Assembly (NCBI RefSeq): GCF_014230055.1
Contig: NZ_JACHVA010000124.1
Span: forward strand, 36,058-100,057
DNA from: Puniceicoccus vermicola
Lineage (GTDB): Bacteria; Verrucomicrobiota; Verrucomicrobiia; Opitutales; Puniceicoccaceae
Reading direction: 5' to 3'
Length of the DNA stretch: 64,000 nucleotides
Below are positions 18,260 to 26,999 of this stretch, piece by piece. The notes beneath the pieces were generated by a model. That model saw only the letters and a list, made by a program, of their open reading frames with translations, was not told where the DNA came from and did no database searches. The translations under genes and the position numbers were made by a program. Every line of letters begins with the position of its first letter. Within the stretch, counting starts at the first letter, position 1.

Positions 18260-19810
18260 TTACGAATTCCAGGGCGGAATGGGACGCCACGGTGTTTGGG
18301 CGGTGTATTGATCGAGCAACTGCCGCAGCAGCTCCGCCCGCAGAGACTGGTGGGCAGGTTCGTCCCAGAGGTTGTGGAGTTCGTCGGGATCCGTTTGGCG
18401 GTCGAACAATTCGCCCCATGGTTGCCCGGCGTAGGTGGTGATGCGGTAACGGGTGGTGACCAGGCAACGCGGGCGCAGGCCGGTGCCAGGGTCGTCGTTT
18501 TCAATGACCACGCTGTCGCGGATGGTCGCCTGATCGTCGCTGAGCAAAGGCCGCCAGCTTCGTCCGCCATACAGCGGGATTGGCTGAACGCTGCCCCGCT
18601 CGAACGGGGTGGTGGCTTCCTCCCATTCGCTGCCGGGCATCGTAACCCCGGCGAAATCGAGCAGGCTCGGCATGAGATCAATTTGGCTGATCAATGACTC
18701 GCTCTTTCGACCGCCCGGCATGCCCGGTGCGGCGACGATGGTGGGGATACGCACGCAACCTTCAAACGTGTAGAACGATTTCCAGAGCAGGCCGTGGTCG
18801 CCCATCATGTCGCCGTGATCGGAAACAAATAGGACCACCGTATTGTTCCAAAGGTTGTTCCGTTCCAGGGCATCGAAAACCCGGCCAAGCTCTGCGTCCA
18901 GATGGCTGACCATGCCTAAGGTCAGCGCGATCATCTCCCTTGTCTTCGTGTCGGTAAGGTTCGCGTTGTTGGTGCCGTTCGGATGGATGTCGCCGTTGAA
19001 CACCCGCTGATATATGGGAGGTAAATTGTCGGATTCGCCGGAGTTGCGCGGCGGAAGCGGTATATCGGCAGGGTCGTACATCGTGTCATACGGAGCCGGG
19101 GGCGCGACAGGGTAGTGGGGATCCGGGATCGAGCAGTAGGCAAAAAACGGGTGATCGGGATTGCCCGCCGCAGCGTCGATAAAGGCCGCCGTGGAGTCCG
19201 CGATGTATCGGTTGTAATGCATCTCGACGGGCAGCGCCATACGATAGCATTGACTGGCTACACAGGCCGGTTCTCGGGCGAGGTTGGGTTGGAGCATGGC
19301 AGGGTCGCCGCCCTGATCCCTGAGCCACTGAATGTATTCTCCGAACACGAATGAGGTGTGTCCGCCGACGAAGTCCACGGATTCAAAGCCGAAATAAGGC
19401 GTGGGGAATTCCGTAAAGTCGCCCCGGTTCCATGCTTCCATGTCTTCGGGGAAGCGGCTGGCGTCGGGTGTCTCGAGCTTTGGAACGTAGGGCGTGAGAT
19501 GCAGTTTGCCTGCGGCGTGTGTGCGATAGCCTACGGCGTTCAGCACCTGCGGTAGACAGGGCAGGTTTGCATGGGGATATTGCCCGTTGAAACGCACGCC
19601 ATGGTCGCGGGGTAGGAGGCCCGTGAACATGCTGGTGCGGGCGGGCATGCAGATCGGGTTGTTGCAATAGGAGCGGTTGAACACGGTCCCCAGCGAAGCC
19701 AGTCGATCAAGATTGGGCGTCTGCACCAATGGATGTCCCGCACAACCCATGTGACCGGCCCGCATCTGATCGACACAGATCAGCAGAATGTTGGGTTGAT
19801 GTTGCTGCAT
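18260..19810 (-). CDS. Sulfatase, S1 family (paralogue of 48305-49849)
   Basis: The 516-residue product starts MQQHQPNILLICVDQMRAGH and has C-M-P-A-R with Cys54; the second metal site is VSDHGDMMGDHG. I chose the ATG at 19810 because the conserved sulfatase start follows at once; the frame stays open upstream for 71 more codons but these do not resemble the family. It is closely similar over its full length to the sulfatase at 48305, sharing CNNPICMPART, HAAGKLHLTPYVPKL and the PIPPWNS C-terminus. A copy of the recurrent upstream element lies 40 bases before the start. Confidence 0.92.
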   Translation of the reverse strand: MQQHQPNILLICVDQMRAGHMGCAGHPLVQTPNLDRLASLGTVFNRSYCNNPICMPARTSMFTGLLPRDHGVRFNGQYPHANLPCLPQVLNAVGYRTHAAGKLHLTPYVPKLETPDASRFPEDMEAWNRGDFTEFPTPYFGFESVDFVGGHTSFVFGEYIQWLRDQGGDPAMLQPNLAREPACVASQCYRMALPVEMHYNRYIADSTAAFIDAAAGNPDHPFFAYCSIPDPHYPVAPPAPYDTMYDPADIPLPPRNSGESDNLPPIYQRVFNGDIHPNGTNNANLTDTKTREMIALTLGMVSHLDAELGRVFDALERNNLWNNTVVLFVSDHGDMMGDHGLLWKSFYTFEGCVRIPTIVAAPGMPGGRKSESLISQIDLMPSLLDFAGVTMPGSEWEEATTPFERGSVQPIPLYGGRSWRPLLSDDQATIRDSVVIENDDPGTGLRPRCLVTTRYRITTYAGQPWGELFDRQTDPDELHNLWDEPAHQSLRAELLRQLLDQYTAQTPWRPIPPWNS

Positions 19811-19850
19811 GAAATTCCTTGTCCGACAATGCTCCGTCTGGGGTTCGTCC

Positions 19851-19871
19851 GTCAAATAGTTGTTCTCTATT
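19851..19871 (-). promoter_or_regulatory. Upstream element before sulfatase 18260-19810
   Basis: On the minus strand this reads AATAGAGAACAACTATT followed by TGAC, ending 40 bases before the ATG. It matches the consensus AATARRGAAYAA-N-TTGAC of the other copies. Confidence 0.5.
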
Positions 19872-19985
19872 GTTTTGTTTTTTGCATTGCGATGGATCCC
19901 GGCTGACTGAGGATGGCTGAGGCCTTCAAGAGAGAGACCGGGCCCCTCAGAGCGGAATTGGTCGAGTGATCCAGACCCGAAGGTG

Positions 19986-20693
19986 TCAATCGGGTAGGGT
20001 TGACTCTGCCTCGACCGAGTCAAAAATGTTCTTCACCCGGATCTTCTTGCTATCACCATACAATAGCACAATGCACCTCTGATCCTGATACACTGGCCAA
20101 AATGCCGAATAGAAAGCCTTCCAGTCACCCCCGGGTTGTTCCTGTTTAATGATCGCCACTGTCGCTCCGGTGCCCTTTTCTGCGCTGATCCGATGGGGCA
20201 GTGCGGCGCCGGGGGTAAGGAGGATTGGCTCGGTTCCTGCGCCCACCTGTAGTGCCACCGTCGTCTCGGTGGCATTGATGAAGAACCAATCGTCGCTCCT
20301 CGCACCGACGAAATCGTCAGGGACTGCAAAAAACTCGGCGTTTCCCCGGACGATCATGCCCACTAGCAAAATACTCGTCGCCCCGGGTGGTACATTTACC
20401 GATCTGGCAATCACAGGCTCTCCCGCTTCATCGAGCTTATTGCCGAACAGGGGTAACGGGTTCGCCGCTTGTGCGCGAACCGGTTTCCCGGGGCCGTTGA
20501 GTCCGAAAACAAGCGGTTCGAGTCCTTTCGATCCCCGGACGAAAAATTCAGGCAGATCCTCCGCACTCGGTGCCAGCATCATCCCTCTCATCATCAAGGT
20601 TTCCTCATCGGCGAGGGACGTCGATGCGCACAAGAATGCTGCCAGCCCCACTGCGAGAACTCTACGGAGTCGATAGGATAGGGGGGGAGGCAT
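19986..20693 (-). CDS. Exported protein of unknown function next to Verru_Chthon protein A
   Basis: The 235-residue product has a clear Sec signal peptide (basic start RRVLAVGLAAFLCAS, cleavage near SLADE). The mature part is beta-rich and hydrophobic in patches, with no family I recognise. Its ATG (20691-20693) lies 2 bases past the end of the Verru_Chthon protein A gene, so the two are almost certainly co-transcribed and probably act together in the envelope. Confidence 0.7.
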   Translation of the reverse strand: MPPPLSYRLRRVLAVGLAAFLCASTSLADEETLMMRGMMLAPSAEDLPEFFVRGSKGLEPLVFGLNGPGKPVRAQAANPLPLFGNKLDEAGEPVIARSVNVPPGATSILLVGMIVRGNAEFFAVPDDFVGARSDDWFFINATETTVALQVGAGTEPILLTPGAALPHRISAEKGTGATVAIIKQEQPGGDWKAFYSAFWPVYQDQRCIVLLYGDSKKIRVKNIFDSVEAESTLPD

Positions 20694-20695
20694 TA

Positions 20696-23600
20696 TTAAA
20701 TTTCTTCAGGGTGTAACCAACGGAAGGAGAGCAAACGAAAGCTACGACCGAACGGGCTGCTGGGACGCTCCAGCTCCTCAAGCGTGGAATTTCCCCCGGC
20801 GGGATTCGTTACTGGATCGGGGAAGCGTTGCACTATCGCTTCGCACCAGGATCGTGCTGTGACCTCGCCAGTCGGGCTCTTCGCCTCCCCATAGGAACGG
20901 ATCGTAAACGTATCTGACCGAACTTGCATGAACGGCGAAAGCGCTTGCAGGATATCGCCTTGAAGGAGCTGCCCCGGATACCCCGCACCTTGGGTCGTTC
21001 CCGACGGGATGTGGGTGCCGGTGACCGCGTTGCCGAACATTGCGAGACTGGAATTCTCGGACACGTTGTTCACCGTCGCATCCAAGGCGGCTTGGAGCGC
21101 GCCCGCTTTTCCGAGGTCGCCATTGACGAGCTTCCGGTTGACGAACTCACCGAGACTGCGGAACGGACCGCGTTCCTTGACTTCGACGACGATCGCTTCT
21201 GCGAGCTGCCGCACTTCCGCTGGGGAGAGTTCACGGAAGCCCATCCAGTAATTTTCATTCAAACCACCGCTCTCCATTCCGTCACCGTAGAGGGATTTTA
21301 CCCGCGGAAACCGAACTCCCTCCACCGCATCGAATCCCGTAATCATCCCGAAGTTGTCGGTTTTTTCGATCGGCAGATTCAGGGTGCCCGACAGGAATGC
21401 TTCCCACGCGTCCACGGAAGAGGAATTGACGTTGAAAGCTCCATCTACCAGCACGTGCCCGGCGTTGTGATAGACCGCTCGATCATGGTCGGTGAGTGTC
21501 TCCTTGCTGAAAGTGGAACCGACCGGTTCGTAGGGAATGAACCGCGGGTTCGGTAGAAACTGTGTTCGGTCTAGCAATGCCTCGTAGTCCCAGGTCGGCT
21601 CGGCCTTCCCTCCGGCCGCCGTGTTGTTGTCATTCGCCTGCGGGATCGTGGTGAAAATGTAGCTGTCCCAAATCTCCTCGTTCACCAAGTAGGACGCATC
21701 ATAAATGTCAAAACTTCCCGTGATCGCCCATTCGTCTGGCATTCCCGGGTTATCGCTAAAGGTGTCTTGGATGCTGTTCTTCCACTCATCCAGCGGGATG
21801 CGCGGGTTCGCGTAGGAGTTCCCTACGATATAGGTCGGCTCGTAGCTGAAGCGCCCTGCCGAGGCATGTTGCAACTGCCCGAGAGAGACCAGGTCTTCCC
21901 GCGGAATGTCGAACAAAATCACGCGGTCGAAACCGTCTTCCTGGGTTCGTCCTCCTCCCATGAATAGATAGCCTTCTTGGTTGTCTGGAGCCGGGCTGGA
22001 CTGGATGATATCTTTGTTTTCCTTGATCTCCGGATCCATACTGTAAGCTGCCAGAACGTCCACACCGAGGGGGGAGTCCCACCGTGGGTTGTTCCACTGC
22101 GCACGGATGTTTGCATCGATGATCGGGCGGATTGTGGATTCCGGCTCGCGAGTGGTCCGAAGGGCGAAGCTAAGACCCGGTCGGTTGTTGATCCTACTAT
22201 TTTCCAAGGTAGCTTCGTAAGCGAGGCCGGGTCTTTCCGTCCCCGGGACCTTATGTTCCCTCTTGGGCGGCCCTCCGTCGCCGGTAATTCGTGAATGCGT
22301 ATAGGGTGCGAAAAAGAGCTGCGCGACTTCCCGGTCAGGATTGTCATTGGGATAGCCCAAGCTTTCATCGAGGCCGTGAAACATGGTGGCGGTCTCGAAC
22401 ACGAACTCAATGGTGGCGTTTTCACTGCCATCGAGGGGTGCGGTCGTATCAAAGTTTCTGAAAACGCTTTGTGTCGTAAGATTCCGGACGTTCGGGCTGT
22501 AAGCTTTGTTATCCACCTCAGTTCCCGCCAGTTTGTCGCTGTCAAAGGCAAACAGCTGGCTCCGGCCCGGATCAATCAAATGATTGTTGGCGTTGGATTC
22601 CAGCTTTGTGGAAAACCCGGTAACTCGACTCAGGTCTACGATTGCGTTGTCGTCGTCTGTATATTGAACGCCATCCACCGTAAATCGTATTTGGGGGTAA
22701 TTGAGAATGCGGGGGCCCCGGGCAAACCCGAAGTTAACCGCGCCTCCCTGAATGTTCAATCCCACGTTATAGGGATTGTAATGACCTACCCAAAGCTGGG
22801 AGCGTGTCTTCAGCCTTGTCGGATTGCCCGGGTTGTAATCAAACCACGCGTATTGTTGCATTCGTGACAGCAAGGGAAAAATCGGGTTATGGACGTAGTT
22901 TTGCCCCCGAGAATTCTCCGAGAAATTGGGAGGGGCTTGCGATTCGATAGGAGTCCAGGCCGAAATATAGGTGTCGTAGGGTTGCGGAAATTCGTGAGGT
23001 CCGACCTGACCTCTCGCAATGCGACCGGCCAACTGGCTGCCTCCCCGCCAAGGCTGCATGAAGTTCGGGCTCCTCTTGTTGAATGTATTGATATCAAGAA
23101 CCGGAACCTCTGCGGTGTCATGGATGTGTATCCATTTTTTGATATTGTAATACTGCCGGAAAATATCCCAGTGGATATAGTCGTTTGGGAATTCCGAGCG
23201 TTTTTCGCTGTCTACCACGAGATGATCGGAATCGGCGTTTTCCGCAAAAAGCTCGCTGTAAACGTCGAGGCCCACGTTCGGATCATCTTCAAATGCGATC
23301 GTCAGATCCCGTTTCAATCCTCCCTTTCTGACGTCGGCCAGGACTCCGAGGGATGTTCCTGTGTAGCCGAAATACTTCCGCTTCGCGACACTTCGATCAA
23401 GCCCCAGCAGGAGAAGATCCGTGGAGGAGCCGATCTTGCTGTAACGTGCGAGGTCCGAATCGCCCCTATCGAGAAGCGCATCCATGTCGGTGAGGTTCCC
23501 GAGTTGATACGTTCCGGGAAGCATGCTCCCGCCCAGAAGGTCGTTGACGGGGCGGTCATTGCGAACTTCCGGGCTGGATGCGGCTAGCTGCGCTTTTAAT

Positions 23601-24160
23601 CCGTTGTCATCCACCATGTAGGCGTATCCGCCAGAGGAAGCGCCCGTTCCGCCAGGGATGGGGACAATGCCGGCTTCCAGCGGTTCGCCTCCGGTGAGAG
23701 CCAGGTCAAAGGTTTCGCCGCCAAAAAGAATGACTGGGTCGTTGAAAACGGAGTCGATCTGGTCGCTGGCGTCCAAGTTTATGTTCAGACCGGATGCAAG
23801 CCATGTCACCTGATTGATGTCGAAGGCTGGTGAGTCACTCGGGGCTGCTCCCACCCACCATGCGCGACTGCCCGAAATGCTCCCGCCGCCCAGCGCTTCT
23901 GCTCGGGCAGTGATTCGCTGGTCGGGGCCGAGTTGCTGCTGAAGTTGACTCAGTGCCACCAGTGTTCCCAAGCGGGCGTTCGCCTGCGCCGCCCGGATCT
24001 CAGTTTCGGCGCGGGACTGCTGGAGGTTGACCGAGGTTAGCCCGAAAAGCCCGACCACGAGAAGGATCAGAAACGCCATCAGCGTGAGCGATATCACGAG
24101 CGCGAAGCCGTCCCGGGGGGCGGCGGATATGGCCGATAAACTGGGGGGGGTGGAAGTCAT
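20696..24160 (-). CDS. vccA: Verru_Chthon cassette protein A
   Basis: The 1154-residue protein begins with a pilin-like N-terminus: a short basic leader, then the hydrophobic helix FALVISLTLMAFLILLVVGL, followed by ARLGTLVALSQLQQQLGPDQRITARAE. This is the signature of the Verru_Chthon cassette protein A family, a large pseudopilin-like protein found in Verrucomicrobiota. The rest is a long extracytoplasmic domain with AWWVGA and GGYAYMVDDNGLKAQLA-type motifs. The canonical cassette also has proteins B, C and D; they are not adjacent here, where only the 235-residue exported partner follows. A recurrent upstream element ends 38 bases before the ATG. Function is unknown; a secretion or surface-filament role is inferred. 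Confidence 0.8.
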   Translation of the reverse strand: MTSTPPSLSAISAAPRDGFALVISLTLMAFLILLVVGLFGLTSVNLQQSRAETEIRAAQANARLGTLVALSQLQQQLGPDQRITARAEALGGGSISGSRAWWVGAAPSDSPAFDINQVTWLASGLNINLDASDQIDSVFNDPVILFGGETFDLALTGGEPLEAGIVPIPGGTGASSGGYAYMVDDNGLKAQLAASSPEVRNDRPVNDLLGGSMLPGTYQLGNLTDMDALLDRGDSDLARYSKIGSSTDLLLLGLDRSVAKRKYFGYTGTSLGVLADVRKGGLKRDLTIAFEDDPNVGLDVYSELFAENADSDHLVVDSEKRSEFPNDYIHWDIFRQYYNIKKWIHIHDTAEVPVLDINTFNKRSPNFMQPWRGGSQLAGRIARGQVGPHEFPQPYDTYISAWTPIESQAPPNFSENSRGQNYVHNPIFPLLSRMQQYAWFDYNPGNPTRLKTRSQLWVGHYNPYNVGLNIQGGAVNFGFARGPRILNYPQIRFTVDGVQYTDDDNAIVDLSRVTGFSTKLESNANNHLIDPGRSQLFAFDSDKLAGTEVDNKAYSPNVRNLTTQSVFRNFDTTAPLDGSENATIEFVFETATMFHGLDESLGYPNDNPDREVAQLFFAPYTHSRITGDGGPPKREHKVPGTERPGLAYEATLENSRINNRPGLSFALRTTREPESTIRPIIDANIRAQWNNPRWDSPLGVDVLAAYSMDPEIKENKDIIQSSPAPDNQEGYLFMGGGRTQEDGFDRVILFDIPREDLVSLGQLQHASAGRFSYEPTYIVGNSYANPRIPLDEWKNSIQDTFSDNPGMPDEWAITGSFDIYDASYLVNEEIWDSYIFTTIPQANDNNTAAGGKAEPTWDYEALLDRTQFLPNPRFIPYEPVGSTFSKETLTDHDRAVYHNAGHVLVDGAFNVNSSSVDAWEAFLSGTLNLPIEKTDNFGMITGFDAVEGVRFPRVKSLYGDGMESGGLNENYWMGFRELSPAEVRQLAEAIVVEVKERGPFRSLGEFVNRKLVNGDLGKAGALQAALDATVNNVSENSSLAMFGNAVTGTHIPSGTTQGAGYPGQLLQGDILQALSPFMQVRSDTFTIRSYGEAKSPTGEVTARSWCEAIVQRFPDPVTNPAGGNSTLEELERPSSPFGRSFRLLSFRWLHPEEI

Positions 24161-24198
24161 GTAACGACCTTTAGAGTTTCGGGGTAGAAAGGCATTCG

Positions 24199-24219
24199 GT
24201 CAAGCGTTTGTTCCCTATT
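24199..24219 (-). promoter_or_regulatory. Upstream element before vccA
   Basis: Reads AATAGGGAACAAACGCT followed by TGAC on the minus strand, 38 bases before the start codon. Confidence 0.5.
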
Positions 24220-24436
24220 CTTTCAGTATCCTCATTAAGGGCGGTAAAGTCGGTTCAGGTCAGGGATTGCCGAATGCAATTGTTAATAGGGCGATAAGGT
24301 AGCCGAAATCGCAAGATCTTGGAAGATCGGAACGGTGCTTCGAACGCTCGGGTGTAGTTCATTCGATGGTCGTTATTCTGACGCGGCGATGGTAATAGGG
24401 CCTTGCTTCGGGAACGGGACGGGGAAGGTGGGGGGG

Positions 24437-24547
24437 CAGGAATGTCCCCCCGCCGTTATTGTCCGTGTCTTTCGAAACGGAGCGGGGACGTTCCAGTCGG
24501 CGGTATTAGTCATTGCAGCAATGGAGCGGGGACATTCCTGTCCCCGG
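24437..24547. repeat. REP-like GGGGACATTCC inverted repeats
   Basis: Units at about 24437-24453, 24479-24494 and 24523-24547 share GCGGGGACRTTCC; the last is itself an inverted repeat (GGGGACA..TGTCCCC). A related unit is at 35355-35384. Such units are dispersed intergenic repeats; a terminator-like role for the Verru_Chthon or neighbouring unit is possible. Confidence 0.55.
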
Positions 24548-24627
24548 TGTCTTCGGGATGTTTTCTTACTCGTGATCTTATTCGTAATCGATTACGGTTC
24601 TCCTGTCGATTCGGTCAGGGGCAAATC

Positions 24628-26586
24628 TCAGTTTGGCGGATCACCCTGATCCGTAGCGGTCCGTGCCGACCTCTCCTGCGAAAGCGGGGCGGGGTCGAAG
24701 TCGCGCACCATCGTTGTTGGATAGAGGGTTTCAAAATCCTGCCAGTGGTCGAGCATGACATCCATTTTCTTCCGCAAGTCCCGCACCAGGTTCGGGCCAA
24801 GCACGAACACGCTTTCCTCTTCCGGGGCTGCGGCGTGTTCGATGACCGGTTCTTCCGTGCTTTCGATCAGGCGAATCAACTCGGCGGTGTTGTCCAGTTC
24901 CTCGCGAGCGATCTTTCGCATGTTCAGTGCCCGTTGGTCGTAGATGATGTTGTCGTCATAATCCATCTGGTTCGGCCCGTATTGCGAATGGTGCGCGATA
25001 TCCAGCGAGTATTTGAACATGATGCAATTGCGCGCATTCGTGGCCAGACAGGCCAGCGCGGCCGTGCGGGTGGCCAGGAGCCGGACTCTTTTCGCGCCCC
25101 CTTTGGGTAGTTCCGCGGCGAGCGCCTGCAAATCCCCGGCGACTCCCCGCAGGGTTCCGATGGCTTCCTGCAGAGCCCAGCGGGCCATCCACATTGCGGA
25201 CTCTCCATTGAAACAGGACTTCCCCAGGATCATCCCCAGGTCCGGATTGTCTTTGTCTTTTTCCGCGGCAAAAATGAAATCCCGGTAGTGGGCGGTTTCT
25301 TCGGGTGTGAGTCCATGTGGGTCCGCAACCAGAGGACGGAGTAACCATCGCGAACTCACCGTGGCAAAGTTGAATATCAGCCCCAGCCCTTTTTGGCGCA
25401 CCTGCGCGGTGGCATGAATCGCGCCGCCGATTTTTTTCCACGCGCCGATCACTCTTTCGGCATGAGTCTCATCCTCACAGAAGGCCGTGGCGGCATCCAG
25501 TAGCGCTTCCGTGTTTTCGCGCAGGCCTTGGTCCGGATGGCGGAAATAGCTTTGGAGAAAAATCTCGGCGAGATCCAGGTCATGGATTCCGATCTGAACG
25601 CTCGCGCGGTCCACGACCTTTTTTGGGGTGTTGTAGATTTGTTGCAGCCCTTCAAGGAAAGAAATGGGGCTTCCCATCCCCACCACCGGGTAGGCCGGAT
25701 GCCAGATTCCACCTCCAAACGACGCACCGGGACCGCCGGGGGTCTCCTCGGTTCCGTTGTTGCCGCTGACGAATATGCCACTGGGCAGCTTGGCGGCGAT
25801 CGATGCCTTTAACTCGGGAGGGAACCCGGCGCTGTGAATGTTTAGCTCCATCCGGACCCCGGCCTCCGCGGCCCCGTCTTGGATGGCTTTGAGCCAGTCG
25901 GCGACGCGCTCGCCTCCGTCTCGGGTTCGGTGTTTTACCGGTCCATTGATTCCGGGATAGATGCAGGGCGTCCAGGGAACTCCGGCTCCCGAGTCGTTGC
26001 TCATGAACTGAAAGAAGTCCACCTCGGGAAACTGGGTGGAAAACTCTTTCATCGCCCGGCGGTAGAGATCGAGCACTTCGGGCTCATCGATGGAGGGGGC
26101 GAAGTACGGACGTGAGGCAATTCGCCCCAATTCGCACTGGGCACCTCTCCAGTGAGGATGGGCGCGATAAACCTCCTCTGGAAGCCAGAGGGGTTCTATG
26201 GTGTGGCAGACGCCCTTGAGGCCGTGCGAACGAAGAATCGACGTCTGTTGCTGGATGAAGTCTCGGCACTCCCGCGCATGCTCCGGCGATACCCAGGGGT
26301 GAAGCTCTTCCGGAGGACAGATGCGCAAAATAGCCGGTGTGGAATTGCACCAGGCCGCATAGGGATCTTTATGATCGGGTAGCACCCATGAACCGCACCG
26401 GTAGGGTAGGTTCCCAACCCGGATATGGGTGGCCCCGGAGGCCGCCGCCAGTTCCACGCATCGCTTGAATGTCTCCAGGTCCGAGTGTGCGGCCTGTCCT
26501 TCTGCCAGGGTGAAGACCACTTTTCGCGACCCCAGACGTTCGCGGATTTCTGCGGGAGACGGGCTGTTTTTTAACGTTTGTTGCAT
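24628..26586 (-). CDS. Putative TIM-barrel glycosidase-like protein, family not recognised
   Basis: The 652-residue product has no signal peptide. The first 400 residues alternate hydrophobic strands and helices as in a TIM barrel, with VDFFQFMSNDSGAGVPWTP and RMELNIHSAGFPPE as the most conserved-looking stretches; the Asp in SNDSG is a candidate catalytic residue. The C-terminal 250 residues are mainly helical. It recalls the GH20/GH67/DUF4838 group of large intracellular glycosidase-like proteins, but I cannot name a family. It has its own upstream element at 26741-26760 on the minus strand, divergent from the sulfatase pair at 27000. Confidence 0.6.
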   Translation of the reverse strand: MQQTLKNSPSPAEIRERLGSRKVVFTLAEGQAAHSDLETFKRCVELAAASGATHIRVGNLPYRCGSWVLPDHKDPYAAWCNSTPAILRICPPEELHPWVSPEHARECRDFIQQQTSILRSHGLKGVCHTIEPLWLPEEVYRAHPHWRGAQCELGRIASRPYFAPSIDEPEVLDLYRRAMKEFSTQFPEVDFFQFMSNDSGAGVPWTPCIYPGINGPVKHRTRDGGERVADWLKAIQDGAAEAGVRMELNIHSAGFPPELKASIAAKLPSGIFVSGNNGTEETPGGPGASFGGGIWHPAYPVVGMGSPISFLEGLQQIYNTPKKVVDRASVQIGIHDLDLAEIFLQSYFRHPDQGLRENTEALLDAATAFCEDETHAERVIGAWKKIGGAIHATAQVRQKGLGLIFNFATVSSRWLLRPLVADPHGLTPEETAHYRDFIFAAEKDKDNPDLGMILGKSCFNGESAMWMARWALQEAIGTLRGVAGDLQALAAELPKGGAKRVRLLATRTAALACLATNARNCIMFKYSLDIAHHSQYGPNQMDYDDNIIYDQRALNMRKIAREELDNTAELIRLIESTEEPVIEHAAAPEEESVFVLGPNLVRDLRKKMDVMLDHWQDFETLYPTTMVRDFDPAPLSQERSARTATDQGDPPN

Positions 26587-26740
26587 GATGCTTCAATAGG
26601 CTGATTCAAAAATGGCGACCTGAGCGGGAACCTGTGATGACCACGGGAGTCCCTATTCGGGGAGTGTATTTCGGACATTTTGCTGATGTATTGAAATTTT
26701 TCGGAAGGGTATCGGATTTAAAGGTGAAGGGAGGTCGGAC

Positions 26741-26760
26741 GTCAATTAATATTCTCTATT
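26741..26760 (-). promoter_or_regulatory. Upstream element before 24628-26586
   Basis: Minus strand AATAGAGAATATTAATTGAC, matching the consensus; 154 bases before the start codon. Confidence 0.5.
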
Positions 26761-26837
26761 ATTCCATAGTGGAAACTCGTATGGTCCTTGCGGATTGAGA
26801 TTGCCGATGGGAATTCAGAGACTTCCAGGCACATTAT

Positions 26838-26858
26838 AATAGGGAACAATTTATTGAC
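26838..26858 (+). promoter_or_regulatory. Upstream element and possible promoter before sulfatase 27000
   Basis: AATAGGGAACAATTTATTGA then C. Here TTGACT (26854-26859) is followed after 17 bases by ATAAGT, an acceptable -35/-10 arrangement, so in this copy the element overlaps a plausible sigma-70 promoter. Confidence 0.5.
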
Positions 26859-26999
26859 TAGGATAATGTTTAAGCGATAAGTCTTTGTCTGGATTTTCAC
26901 TTTGGATCTTGACGGTGACTACCGTTTCGACCGGTCCGGCGTTGTTCCTTCTCATATGGATCGTTTCCGAACTCGCACTCTAAAGCTAATTTCATAAAA

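Larger units (their letters stand above)
24161..24627. other. Intergenic region with palindromic repeats
   Basis: The minus-strand upstream element of the Verru_Chthon gene lies at 24199-24219. At 24437-24547 three related stretches of the form GAGCGGGGACATTCCTGTCC occur in both orientations, able to form hairpins. At 24583-24596 there is a perfect 14-base palindrome CGTAATCGATTACG. No gene is seen. Confidence 0.6.
26587..26999. other. Divergent intergenic region with two upstream elements
   Basis: 413 bases between divergently transcribed units. One copy of the recurrent element faces each way (26741-26760 minus, 26838-26858 plus), 154 and 141 bases from the respective start codons. No other feature is seen. 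Confidence 0.55.

Noticed and set aside
24437..24547. CRISPR-like repeats
   Set aside because: The units are short, in both orientations and irregularly spaced, fitting REP-like hairpins rather than a CRISPR array.
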